64,000 nucleotides of DNA from Neostapfia colusana. Its lineage: Eukaryota > Streptophyta > Magnoliopsida > Poales > Poaceae. This document shows, one piece after another, positions 22,795-33,216 of this stretch. The stretch spans positions 82,313,765 to 82,377,764 of the forward strand of contig JASWHV010000011.1 of NCBI GenBank assembly GCA_030760725.1, given 5' to 3'. The notes under the pieces were generated by a model. That model was not told where the DNA came from. It did not search any database and worked only from the letters and a program-made list of their open reading frames with translations. The number at the start of each line of letters is the position of its first letter. Position 1 is the stretch's first letter. The position numbers and the translations under genes were made by a program.

Positions 22795-23730
22795 TGATGA
22801 ACCCAACGGGTACGGGGGATGCCCTATCTTTCGATGAGAGATGTTGGTAATGAACGAATTTGGTGGAGGCCGACGTTGGCTGCCGGACTACCACAACTAG
22901 AATGGTGTGGCGCCTTGAGCGACAGTTACACCGTCTCCTGGTAACTACGATTTGGATGGAGGTCGACGTTGTGCTACCCGACTACAACAACCACAAGGAT
23001 GCTGCGCCTTAGCGATAGTTACACCGGCTCCTGTTGTTGCTGTACTTGCCGTGCCAAGAACAGCCTTGAACCTGCAAGCAATCGAAGAACAAGCAAGAAC
23101 AAGATAACAAGCAAACACTCATGGGTGTGAAAAAGTTGGGGTTCTGATTCAAGTAATCGGAAGGTCTCGTCGACACTTGCGTTACAAGGAAGTAACAATG
23201 GCTAAAATTACAGAAAACAAAATCCGCCCTGTCAAGGAGCTCTTGGACTACTTAAATAGCGGAGGGAAGAGGGAAATTCGTCCAGCAACAAAGGTAGGAC
23301 GTGATCTCCCTTATTCCCTTCCATTTTCTATGATAGACTACCATTTAATAGGGAAAGAAAGAGGGAAACCCATCCAGCAGCAAGGCAGGATATAATTTCC
23401 TCTATTTCTTTCCTTATTATAGCACATCTATCTTTAAATGGGGGAAGAAAGAGGGAATTTCGTCCAGCAGCAAAGTTGGACAAGATTTCCCTTATTCCTT
23501 TCCTTATTTGTCTAAATCTCTCTTTATTACATGGCCCCAGCCTCAAGATTTTCCCTCGGGTGGAGCAGCCTTTATTGCATTAATCCCTCCATCCCTCCTA
23601 GCTGGATCAATTCCCAAGCACCTGATAATTAAGTTGACGTGCACGAGCGCGTGTCATTGGACCTTGATTAGCTGAGAGTGGTGAATGGGCTGGTGTTGTG
23701 GTTGTATCAACGGTAGCGATGTCCGCATCA
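22795..23730 (-). repeat. Element B 5' LTR
   Basis: 936 bp. Plus-strand ends are TGATGAACCC and GATGTCCGCATCA. It is very similar to the 3' LTR, and both share the deletion that ends the integrase tail at ...LGN. Confidence 0.93.
23252..23258 (-). promoter_or_regulatory. TATA-like box in element B 5' LTR
   Basis: Minus-strand TATTTAA in the same context as element A (CTATTTAAGTAGTCC). Confidence 0.5.
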
Positions 23731-23754
23731 TACCCGATATTGAGGGTACTGACA
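23731..23754 (-). mobile_element. Element C left (3') LTR, fragment 3
   Basis: The last 24 bases, TACCCGATATTGAGGGTACT followed by GACA, match the right LTR end at 31367-31389. They include the second TACCC of element B's target duplication. Read on the minus strand, the LTR starts TGTCAGTACCCTCAATATCG. Confidence 0.88.
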
Positions 23755-23914
23755 GTGGCTCCCGGGCCCACCTCGGGGGAGGTAACGATCCCGGGGTGAG
23801 GCCTTCTTCTTTCCACGCACTTCCTTGTCTTGAGTATTCTCTGTGCTGATAGGGTCTCGACAGCTTCGGAGTTCAGCTTCTGAGGAGAGGGTGAACCCTG
23901 GCATCGGAGCTAAG
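23755..23914 (-). other. Element C internal sequence next to its 3' LTR
   Basis: 160 bases between the left LTR of C and the probable solo LTR. They contain GGAGTTCAGCTTCTGAGGAG, which resembles the GC-rich units elsewhere in C. A polypurine tract is not convincing here: the minus strand reads GAGGTGGGCCCGGGAGCCAC before the LTR. Confidence 0.5.
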
Positions 23915-26900
23915 TGTAAGGGCCTCAGTTTTTGACACATATTTGAAGTGTTCATCACCATACACACACACCTCATTTGATGAAAGTTGATGAACACCAA
24001 TGAAGAGCAAGTAACCACCATCAACATGCTCATTAGAGAACAAACTCACATATTGCAAAGTGGCATTTAAAAACCTTTTTGAGGTCATTTTAGGTATAGT
24101 TAGAAAGAGGGCAGTTTGAAACCATATTCAAATTCAAACTGTTTTTATCCCATGAATTCAAAAGTGAGAGGCATATTCTTATTCAGCACATTTTTGTGAA
24201 CTCACACACCAATTTTCACTCCATTTAGAGTTGGTCTTGACATGAGTTAAGTGGAGCAAATTCAAACTTTATTTGAATTCCAAACTGAACTTGTGCTGAA
24301 ATTAATTAAAACCAAACCCAATTTGAATTATAATCAATTCTAATGGCTCATGGGTGAATAATTTGAATCACCATGGGTATTTTGGGGCTCACTGTTTACA
24401 ACAGTGATTAGGAGTAAATTTCAGAGGTTAAAATTGGAAGTGGGACCCACATGTCAGACACTACTCCAAATCAAACCGACTGAAAACCCAGCTCGGGTTC
24501 TTGCGCCGGACTGAGCAGCCGCCACGGCGAAGAAGCGATCGGGACACCACCTGCTTGCCGCCCCGACGTGCTGAACCGCCTCACAGCCCCCTTATCTACG
24601 CCGTCGCCCTGATCGGAGTGATCACCGCACACTCTGCTGCTTCCTCGCATCAGAAACGCGCCATCACTGCCGATTATTTGGAGCTGATCAGGGAAGCTTG
24701 ATCACCGCCTCTCCGTTCCCTCCCGAGCCACGAGAAGGTACTAGAAACCTTCCTCCGTCTTCCCCGTTGCTAGAATTCAGCTGAAACCGGTCGATCTCGG
24801 CTATACCGAGAGTTCAATCTGGTGACCTAACGCCGCCGCACTTCGGGCTCCCGTGGACAGCCCAACCGGGGAGTTGTAACGCCCGAGCCAAGGCACCCTT
24901 GGACGCGCTGGTGACCGGTGCTGCTCACCCCCGAGCCACAGCCCGAGTGCTTGCTCACCGGCGGCGAATTTCCAGTTTTCCCCTTTCTGGGTGCAGAACG
25001 ACCTTTGGGTGCGGTTCCGTCGAATTCGTACTCTAGAAAGGATTAGAGGGCCTCAATCCGCTCTCACACAAACTAGACACGGTAACGCACAAGTTGCCTT
25101 CACAACCTTCGTCCGGAGAACCTCTGTACCCGGCGTATCTCGAAGTTTACCGACGGCAGAGCAAGCGGGAGGCATCGGGCGCACGGTGAGGACCTACTTC
25201 GGGCCTTCCCCGAGCTTCCTCAAGCTCATGTCGACCTTCCCTGAGGTCCACTAATGCTTCCCGACTGGTTGCTCGAGTAGTTGAGGTGCTAGGGAAGTCA
25301 GCCGACACGACCGAAGTCTTTCCGAGGCGGCGGCTCGTCGCCGACCATGCACCGGCCATTGTCATGACGAGCTGACCCCAGAATCCTGTTCCCCGAGTGA
25401 AAGTAAGCAGGGGCGGCCAAGATCGTGAAGTTTGAAGCTCCACAGAAGCTGCCGGCGAGTTCTCCGGCGAGGTCCCCCGGCGGTAGAGCGCGGGCGACGG
25501 GAGGTTGACGAAGGGGGTAGACCCCAGCTGTCAGCGGCAGATATTTTAAATCGGGATCGGGCTGCGGCCGGGATCGGATGTGCTGGCACGCAAAAACCTT
25601 GTGGGCCTCGGTGTGTTGTCGCCTCCGCGCCTAACACGTGTCCCCACGGGCCCCGGCAGATTTAATCTTTTCCCCCAATTTTCAGATTTCATTCAAACTT
25701 CAAATCCTCATAACTTTGGCTATAAAGCTCCAAATCGAGTGAGCCAGATTTTGTTGGATTCAGCTCTCTGAGCACTTTCTAGCAAATCAAGTTTCACTTC
25801 ATGAAAATCTTTATTTCTCCAGAATTAATTCCTCAAAATTTAAAATGTTTGGAATTTTAAATGGAGAATCATTTGGAGGAAAATTCTGAAATTTTTCTGG
25901 AATGTTCACCAAAATATCCTTGAACAACCATAAAAATTTCAGATCCATTTGAGCTCATTTGGTCCACCTAATGGTGTGATTAGTGAAACTGTTCCAGAGA
26001 AAATAGAAAATGTTCAGAAACATTTTCAGAATTTTCTCTGAAATTGTTTAGCTCATATCTTTGGCTAGGAACCTTCAAATTAAGTGAGAACCTCTGAAAA
26101 TCTTGTTTTCAGAAAGTCATAGTTGTTTCATGAAAATCCTTAGAACACCCTAAAAGCCTTCAATTAAGGTCAAGTACATAATTAATTGTGGGGGGGCTCA
26201 AATGAGCTTTGCTGCAACTAAAACTTAACCAAGTCTCTGTTTAGTTTATAACCAAGCCACAATAAAAGTTTCACAGTCATTGGGTCTATCTATTAAGAGT
26301 TATAGATTTCACAAGTTTAAAAGTTAATTCAAATGCACTAATTTAATACATGTACTTCCTACATCATGTAGTCGCTAAGGTCGAGGAGGAGCCCGAAGTC
26401 CTAGACTTTATTACTCCGGAGGAACAGCTAGCCTATGACCAAGAGCAGCAAGGCAAGCTCCAGTTTGCATTAACCTTTTACAAATTTTTATTGTTTTGAG
26501 CACTTATTTGAGTATTATGATTCTTTGCATTAGAGTCTTGTTTGGAAACCCAATTGCAAAGCCAAGAAAACCATGGGTTGGGTTTAGGATTGCAAACTCT
26601 GTTAGCTACTGCAATGCTAAGACAATGTAGGATTCGGTACAAGTCGAGTAGTTAGAACTACTCGCGAGCACAGGCTAGAGGCACTCGACTCAGGTAGAAA
26701 TAGCACATGATACACATGGCAAGAAATATGAGACCGAGCAGAGAGTAAGGGCAGCAGGACTTTGGGGCCTGTGTGTTGTAGCTCCGCTTGTGTCGATTGA
26801 GGACCGAGCCGTGTGCGGGCCTGTTGAACAAGCTAGAACAGTACCGAAGACCTACCCGCTATATGGGAACCGGGAAACTGATGTAACTCGGGTAGCTGGG

Positions 26901-27815
26901 TATTGAGGCATTGCCCGTCGTTCAGAGGGTAGGTTAAGAGCTTGAGGTGTAAATTGGCTGGCGGCACTGAGATGCGCGTGCAGAGACCTCTTGCTAGGGA
27001 CGATGAGACCGGTTCAATATTTGGCTGACAGGCGAAAGGTGGTTGTGTACGGCGTCCGTGATGGTTGTTGTAGCAACATCGAGTACGAGCGTACGTGACG
27101 GGTTATTCGGGTAACCCTGCAGGTGTAAATCGATTATAATCGTCGTCCCTCGCGGTCAGTGAGTACCACTTGTTCACTGTACCGTGACGTAGAAAGAACA
27201 GGCTAGTTACATGTTAAAATGTTGCTTATTGAAAGATGGACTTTGCTTGTTAATGATTTGTTGTAGCTTAGAGCTAATTAAAGTTCCTTTCAACTTTGGG
27301 CAAAGTACATGAGAGAAATGCGTTTCTTGTATGATTGCAGCTCTCTCATGTGCCTTAGCGTAAGGTTCTCTACAACCTGCTGCTAAAACTTGAAAGTAAG
27401 GTTCTACTAATTAGGCGAGTCCTTGCAAATGATTTTTACCTCATGTCACCCATCACCCCTCATGTAGAAGTTCCATGTTTAGGTGAGACGGGTCAGACTT
27501 GCTGAGCCTTCATGCTCACTGCTTGTGTTTGAAGCCTTTGCAGGGTTCTATGAGGAAGGGACTCCCGAAGAGGAGACGGAACCCCAGGATGGGAACCCCG
27601 TCGAGTGGGAGTCGTGCACGCCGCCGAGTTAGTGTGCGTGTGTGCTAGCAAGGACATGTTCAAGGGCTGGACGTCGACTTGGTGCGTAGTCTATGCCCGT
27701 GAGTGTAGACTGGACTTATTTTGATGTACAAATGTTCTAAAACCACTTTATGTAATAAAAGTTTTGCTTCCACTTTGTACCTTTGATGTGTGTTATACGG
27801 TGCTGTGCAACACAG
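23915..27815 (+). mobile_element. Probable solo LTR (about 3.9 kb) inside element C
   Basis: This 3.9-kb stretch differs in composition from the GC-rich flanks and has no retroelement coding domain. It begins TGTAAGGGCCTCAG, has an AT-rich first part, a GC-rich island (about 24490-25680) and an AT-rich remainder. It ends near a perfect inverted repeat GGTGCTGTG-CAA-CACAGCACC (27799-27819), with AATAAA at 27754-27759. The layout and length resemble long LTRs of Tekay/Del-type grass elements. I could not find a clean target duplication, so the ends are approximate, and a diverged part of element C itself remains possible. Confidence 0.5.
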
Positions 27816-27869
27816 CACCCCTCAGCGTGATCCTGGCTCGACAAGACCGTGGGGTCGTGTCACTCAGCC

Positions 27870-28430
27870 CTGTTGTGGGGGCGGAGGTCCGGAAGTCATC
27901 GGAGCTCAGGCCCACGGAGGGCGTGAGGTCCGGCATCAGGGCTCGCCTCTGAAAGGAGGGCGAGGGCTGGCATCGGAGCTCGGCCCAGCTGTAGGGGTGG
28001 AGGTCCGGAAGTCATCGGAGTTCAGGCCCACGGAGGACGTGAGGTCCAGCATCAGGGCTCGCCTCTGAAAGGAGGGCGAGGGCTGGCCTCGAAGCTCGGC
28101 CCAGCTGTGGGGGCGGAGGTCCGGAAGTCATCGGAGCTCAGGCCACGGAGGGCGTGAGGTCCGGCATCAGGGCTCTTCTCTGAAAGGAGGGCGAGGGCTG
28201 GCCTCGGAGCTGGGCCCAGCTGTGGGGGCGGAGGTCCGGAAGTCATCGGAGGTCAGGCCCACGGAGGGCGTGAGGTCCGGCATCAGGGCTCGCCTCTGAA
28301 AGGAGGGCGAGGGCTGGCATCGGAGCTCGGCCCAGCTGTTGGGGCGGAGGTCCGGAAGTTATCGGAGCTCAGGCCCACGGAGGGCGTGAGGTCGGGCATC
28401 AGGGCTCACCTCTGCAGAGGGGTGATGTGC
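27870..28430. repeat. GC-rich minisatellite I, about 116-bp unit, five copies
   Basis: The anchor AGGTCCGGAAGT recurs at 27885, 28001, 28117, 28232 and 28348, giving periods of 116, 116, 115 and 116 bp. Each unit has GGAGCTC, GGTCCGG and the self-complementary CGCCTCTGAAAGGAGGGCG element. It belongs to the interior of element C. Confidence 0.9.
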
Positions 28431-29240
28431 GTCTTCATAGCTCAGCCCAGTATAGGGCGCAAGGTCCGACTTCGGTGTTAACCCCTGCTGACGGGGTGGT
28501 GACCGACTTCGGAGATCGCCCCTGTGATAGGGGTGTTGTCCGGCATCGGACCTTAGCCCAGTGTAGGGCACACGGTCCGGCTTCGGTGTTCACCCCTGGG
28601 GGGAGGTGACCGGCTTTGGAGATCGCCCCTGCAATAGGGGTGTCGTCCGGCATCGGACCTTAGCCCAGTGTAGGGCACACGGTCCGGCTTTGGTGTTCAC
28701 CCCTGGGGGGTGGCGACCGGCTTCGGAGATCGCCCCTGCGATAGGGGTGTCGTCCGGCATCGGACCTTAGCCCAGTGTAGGACACACGGTCCGGCTTCGG
28801 TGTTCACCCCTGGGGGGTGGCGACCGGCTTCGGAGATCGCCCCTGCGATAGGGGTGTCGTCCGGCATCGGACCTTAGCCCAGTGTAGGGTACACGGTCCG
28901 GCTTCGGTGTTCACCCCGTGGGGGTGGCGACCGGCTTCAGAGATCGCCCCTGCGATAGGGGTGTCGTCCGGCATCGGTCCTTAGCCCAGTGTAGGGCACA
29001 CGGTCCGGCTTCGGTGTTCACCCCTGGGGGGTGGCGACCGGCTTCGGAGATTGCCCCTGCGATAGGGGTGTCGTCCGGCATCGGACCTTAGCCCAGTGTA
29101 GGGCACACGGTCCGGCTTTGGTGTTCACCCCTGGGGGTGGCGACCGGCTTCGGAGATAGCCCCTGCGATAGGGGTGTCGTCCGGTATCGGACCTTAGCCC
29201 AGTGTAGGGCACACGGTCCGGCTTCGGAGCTCACCCCTGC
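28430..29240. repeat. GC-rich minisatellite II, 107-bp unit, about seven copies
   Basis: The anchor TT(C/T)GGTGTT recurs at 28471, 28582, 28689, 28796, 28903, 29010 and 29117, with a variant TTCGGAGCT at 29223. The period is 107 bp after a first interval of 111 bp. Units hold GCCCCTGCGATAGGGGTG, able to fold as a hairpin, and GTCCGGCATCGGACC. Copies are more alike than those of minisatellite I, suggesting later amplification. Confidence 0.92.
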
Positions 29241-29724
29241 TGAGGGGGTGAGGTCCGGCGCTGCTCAGGGGCCCTCCCTTTCTGTCCCTTAGTCTCATTT
29301 GGCTTACTGTCCCCGGCCGGAATACGGGGCTTGGGTAATCCAGTGCACTTGGTCCCGGAGGTCTGGCCCCCAGCCCTAGTCAGGGTGTAACCGTTCGGCC
29401 CCCTAGTACTCAGACCGTAGCGCTGGGGGGGCAGAGTGTGCATGCTTTGGGTGCAGGACCGGGCAAAGCAAGGCTCCTGACCCCCCGGTCTGGCGTAGGT
29501 CTTTTCCTGGAGGAGACCAAGTGGCGTTACAGTACCCTTACAGGGGGAGGTCCAAAAGGCCCCCGGGCCTCTGGCAGGTACCCCAAGCACTACCGCCTTC
29601 GGCAGGATGGCAAATATTGACTATGCGTGAGAGCAGGAAAGAGGAACCGAGTGAACAATGGATGTACACTGTCTAGAGCGTGGGGAGATGATCATATAAA
29701 TTAATGCGTAATTTAAATAAACAC
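29241..29724 (-). other. Element C internal sequence without recognisable gene
   Basis: 484 bases between minisatellite II and the gag-position ORF. An open frame of about 119 codons exists on the minus strand, but it has biased Gly/Pro/Arg content and no motif. I see no supported function. Confidence 0.5.
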
Positions 29725-30171
29725 CTAAGTAAGCATGGTGAACTTACTGGGGTAGCGTCGGAGCGCATGTCTTGGGCTCCCATCCACGGACCGGTGGCGC
29801 CAGGGCGTCTGCCGGTACTGCGCGATCTGGAGCAGAGGATTGACGGCAGAAGCGTCGAGGTCGTTGACGTCGCGGATCCACTGCTGGGTGGCCCCCTGGA
29901 GGGCGTCTTCAGCAGGCGGATTGTCCACGGGCGCTTTTGCGGTGGCTAGCGCGCTTGCTTGAGCGGCACTCTGCGCCGCGGTATACCATGAGGTTGATGG
30001 AGTTCGTGTTGCCGGAGTCGGCTGCTGGCTCCCAGCTCGCACCGACACACTCCGTGCTGAGTGTGTCGAGACGTAGTTCTCGCTGGTCACCGTTCGTCGA
30101 GAACGTGGGTGAGGAGAGCTTGCCGCTGAAGGAAGCTTCGTCATCTTCATCGGCGTAAGCTCGTCGCGCAT
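29725..30171 (-). CDS. Small ORF at the gag position of element C
   Basis: A 148-codon minus-strand frame begins 16 bases downstream of the candidate primer site, where gag would start. It opens MRDELTPMKMTKL, is rich in Ser, Ala, Thr and Arg, and contains a hydrophilic helix-like part (ATQQWIRDVNDLDASAVNPL). No zinc knuckle, protease or pol motif follows. It may be the N-terminal remnant of a Gag protein or a product specific to a non-autonomous family. Coding status is not proven; the position and the absence of stops are the only evidence. Confidence 0.4.
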   Translation of the reverse strand: MRDELTPMKMTKLPSAASSPHPRSRRTVTSENYVSTHSARSVSVRAGSQQPTPATRTPSTSWYTAAQSAAQASALATAKAPVDNPPAEDALQGATQQWIRDVNDLDASAVNPLLQIAQYRQTPWRHRSVDGSPRHALRRYPSKFTMLT

Positions 30172-30186
30172 GGGAAAAGCCCCCTA

Positions 30187-30198
30187 CATGGCGCGCCA
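30187..30198 (-). promoter_or_regulatory. Candidate primer binding site of element C
   Basis: On the minus strand TGGCGCGCCATG starts two bases after the LTR end (CTTCAACA). Position and the leading TGG fit a primer site, but this is not the initiator-methionine type used by A, B and D. The matching tRNA is unknown to me. Confidence 0.5.
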
Positions 30199-30501
30199 AA
30201 TGTTGAAGTGTGTGGTCGACACTTCCCCCGGACCTGCTCTAGGCAGCCCGCGGAGGTTCTTTTTCGGAGGGGCTAGACACTTGCGGAGAGCTTTAGCGTT
30301 AGGGACGAGTGAGGGAGAAGCTTGACACGGCGAGTTTTATGTGGTTCAGGCCGCCAGAGCGTAAAACCTTACGTCCACGGTGAGCAGTGGTGCTCGCTGT
30401 ATTGCTTTATACTCAGAACCGGAGTCCTGAGCTTGAGGGTGAGTGATGTCTAGGGTGCGGGTTCACAGAGTTTGAACCCTTGCTAACGTTGCCTACCCAA
30501 G

Positions 30502-30510
30502 CCTTTTATA
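30502..30510 (-). promoter_or_regulatory. TATA box of element C 5' LTR
   Basis: Minus-strand TATAAAAGG in the context GGACTATAAAAGGCTTGGG, about 880 bp into the LTR as read on that strand. It is the main argument that element C is transcribed leftward. Confidence 0.65.
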
Positions 30511-30889
30511 GTCCAAGGCTCGGGCGGCTTACAAGGTGGGCCCGGGACCCGAGAGGTGGTCCCGGGGAGATTGCCTGCCATCTACCGTATCTGCAGTTAC
30601 GCTGGTAGTTGTCTCTGGCGAGGGCTTCCGAGTCTTCGTTCTGCTGTCCTGCCCATGCCGCAAGCTAGTCATAGTGGTTGATGATGGCAGGGGTGGCAGG
30701 GGATGTCTTGTCACTGTGTTTATTGGCAGGCAGGCTCTGACACGGCGCGCTAGTCTGCGATGTGACTGGGCGCAATGGCACCTGACAGAGGCGTGCTCCT
30801 CGTCTCCGCGTCTTGGGAAGGAGCGGGTCTTGAATACCTTGTACGGGCAAGGTATGACGCATCTTTACTCTTGCTGCCTACCGCATGGG

Positions 30890-31340
30890 GGCAGGCAGCG
30901 CTGCCCTGCTGGCCACGTGGCGGGCCCGGAGCTCTCCTCTGAGGAGAGGGAGGTCCGGCCCCGTGGGACACGTGGAACCTTCGGAGCTCTCCCCGCGGAG
31001 GGGGGTGGTCCGGCTGCTGCTGGCCACGTGGTGGGTCCGGAGCTCCCCTCTGAGGAGAGGGAGGTCCGGCCCCGCAGGACACATGGAGCCTCCGGAGCTC
31101 TCCCCACGGAGGGGGAAGGTCCGGCTTAGTTGGTCACATGGCGGGTCTGGAGCTCCCCTCTGAGGAGAGGGAGGTCCGGCCCCGCTGGACACATGGCGCC
31201 TTCGGAGCTTACCCCCGCGGAGGAGGCGAGGTCTGGCCTTCTAGGCCACATGGCAGGCCCGGAGCTATCCTCCGAGGGGAGGCGAGCTCCGGCCCTGCCG
31301 GACACGTGGTGCGTTTGGAGCTCGCCCCTGCCGGACACGA
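30890..31340. repeat. GC-rich repeats of about 110 bp in the element C LTR
   Basis: About four diverged units carry CACGTGG or CACATGG, CGGAGCTC(T/C)CC, a C-rich/G-rich hairpin pair such as CCTCTGAGGAGAGG or CCCCGCGGAGGGG, and GAGGTCCGGC. The same units are at about 15990-16440 in the left LTR. Their theme is repeated in the two internal minisatellites of C. Confidence 0.8.
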
Positions 31341-31389
31341 GGCGGTTTCACCCTGTGTGTGGGGGTACCCGATATTGAGGGTACCGACT

Positions 31390-31394
31390 GGGTC
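31390..31394. repeat. Target-site duplication of element C (right)
   Basis: GGGTC directly follows the LTR end GTACCGACT and continues into satellite sequence. Confidence 0.85.
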
Positions 31395-33216
31395 AAAATC
31401 GAGAAAGTTGGATCCCGGGAGGCCGGACGGAACCTTGACGGAATACACCTCCGGATGGTCCAACTTGATAGTTTTGCATGCGCGGAAGGCCATCTAGGTC
31501 GAAATTTGGAAAGTCAAGAAAACTCATGAACTCGGGTCCTGGGACGCCGGACTGGAACTTGCCGAATTACACGTTCGGATGGTGCAACTGGAAGGTTTTG
31601 CATACGCGGATGGCTATCTGGGTCAAAATCTGGAAAGTTGGGATAGTCGACAAAACTCACTAACTCGGGTCCCCAGCGGCTGGACGGGACATTGACGGAA
31701 TACACGTTCGGATGGTGCAACTAACATGTTTTGCATGCGCGGATGGCCGTCCGGGTCGAAATCTGGAAAGTCGATAGAACTCACAAACTAGGGTCCCATG
31801 GGACTGTACGGGACCTTGACAGAATACACGTTTGGACAGTGCAACTTGATGGTTTTGAATGCTCGGATGGCCATCTGGGTTGAAAATGGAAAAGTAGGGA
31901 ATGTCAGGAAAACTCACGAACTCGGGTCCCGGGCGGCCGGACAGGACCTTGACGGAATATAAGTTCGGGCGGTGTAAAATGATGGTTTTGCATGAATGGA
32001 TGGCCATCAGGGTCAAAATTGAGAAATTTGAGAAAGTCGGTAAAACTCACGAACTCGGGTCCCAGGCGGCCGGACGGAAAACACGTCCAGACGGTGCAAC
32101 TTGATGGTTTTGCATGCGCGGATGGCCATCTGGGTCAAAATCAAGAAAGTCGAGAAAGTATGTAAAACTCACGAACTCGAGTCCCGGGAAGCCGGACGGA
32201 ACCTTGACGGAATACCCCTCCGGTCCGTGCAACATGATGATTTTGCATGCGCGGATGGCCATCTAGGTCGAAATTTGGAAAGTCATGAAAACTCATGAAC
32301 TCGGGTACTGGGACGCCGGACTGGACCTTGACGAAATACAGGTTCGGACGGTGCAACTGGAAGGTTTTGCATGCGCGGATGGCTATCTGGGTCAAAATCC
32401 GGAAAGTTGGGATAGTCGACAAAATTCACTAACTCGGGTCCCGAGTATCTGGACGGGACCTCGACGGAATACACATTAGGATGGTGCAACTTGATGGTTT
32501 TACATACTCGAATGGCCATCTGGGTTGAAATTGGGAAAGTAGGGAATGTCGGGAAAACTCACGAACCCGGGTCCTGGGCGGCCGCACAAGACCTTGATGG
32601 AATATAAGATCGGACGGTGCAACTTGATGGTTTTGTATGCATGGATGGCCATCAGGGGTCAAAATGGGGAATTCAAGAAATTTTGTAAAATTCACGAACT
32701 CGGGTCCCGGGCGGCCGGACGGAACCTTGACGGAATACACGTCCTGACAGTGCAACTTGATGGTTTTGCATGCGCGGATGGCCGTCTGGGTCAAAATCGA
32801 GAAAGTCGGGAAAGTCTGTAAAACTCACGAACTCGGGTCCCGGGCGAACGGACGGAACCTTCATAGAATACACGTCCGGACGGTGCAACTTGATGGTTTT
32901 CATGCGCGGATGGCCATTAGGGTCAAAATTGAGAAAGTTGGGAAAGTCGATAAAACTTACGAACTCAGGTCCCGGGCGGGCGAACGGAACCTTGATGGAT
33001 TACACGTGCGGACGGTGCAACTTGATGGTTTTGCTTGCGCGGATGTCCATCTGGGTCAAAACCAAGATAGTCGGGAAACTCTGTAAAACTCTCAAACTTG
33101 GATCCTGGGCAGCCGGACAGGACCTTGACGGAATTTACATTGGGACGGTGCAACTTGAAGGTTTTGCATGCATAGATGGCCATCAGGGTCAAAATTGGGA
33201 AATCCAATAAAGTCTG

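Larger units (their letters stand above)
16467..23730 (-). mobile_element. Element B: CRM-like Ty3/gypsy retrotransposon (degenerate), minus strand
   Basis: Complete LTR element of 7264 bp in the same family as A, in opposite orientation, about 0.7 kb away in the same LTR of element C. It has two LTRs of 936 bp and a perfect TACCC target duplication at 16462-16466 and 23731-23735. Primer site, gag-pol order and polypurine tract match A. It is better preserved than A: Gag, protease and the start of RT form one open frame of about 790 codons. It carries two internal deletions, a frameshift in RT and nonsense codons, so it is inactive. Confidence 0.94.
7690..31389 (-). mobile_element. Element C: large coding-poor LTR retrotransposon with nested insertions
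   Basis: A pair of LTRs of about 1.19 kb bounds this 23.7-kb interval: the left one is split into three pieces by elements A and B, the right one is intact at 30201-31389. Removing A, B and their duplicated targets leaves about 8.8 kb. Target duplications are GGTTC and GGGTC. Minus-strand orientation rests on a TATAAAAGG-type box in both LTRs on that strand and on a TGG-starting candidate primer site two bases inside the right LTR. No protease, reverse transcriptase or integrase can be found internally. It is therefore either a non-autonomous family or a heavily rearranged copy. The lineage is not recognised. Confidence 0.85.
30201..31389 (-). repeat. Element C right (5') LTR, intact
   Basis: 1189 bp, from TGTTGAAGTG at the left to GGGTACCGACT at the right; the terminal T replaces the A of the canonical ...CA. 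It is uninterrupted and supplies the reference for the three fragments of the left LTR. It has a TATAAAAGG box on the minus strand and a run of GC-rich repeats of about 110 bp at 30890-31340. Confidence 0.9.

Noticed and set aside
24501..25771. Possible host gene exons in the GC-rich island of the interior of C
   Set aside because: Only short unrelated frames without motifs or a plausible intron-exon chain. The stretch fits the GC-rich part of a long LTR.
27799..27819. Perfect inverted repeat GGTGCTGTG-CAA-CACAGCACC as a transcription terminator
   Set aside because: Rho-independent terminators do not apply in plant nuclear DNA, and no gene ends here. It is kept only as a landmark near the solo-LTR end.
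30536..31129. 197-codon plus-strand frame and several others in the GC-rich LTR of element C and at 15674-16469
   Set aside because: They encode low-complexity peptides (RSSPLRRGRSGPAGH-like) that mirror the DNA repeat and run antisense to the element. No start context or motif supports a gene.
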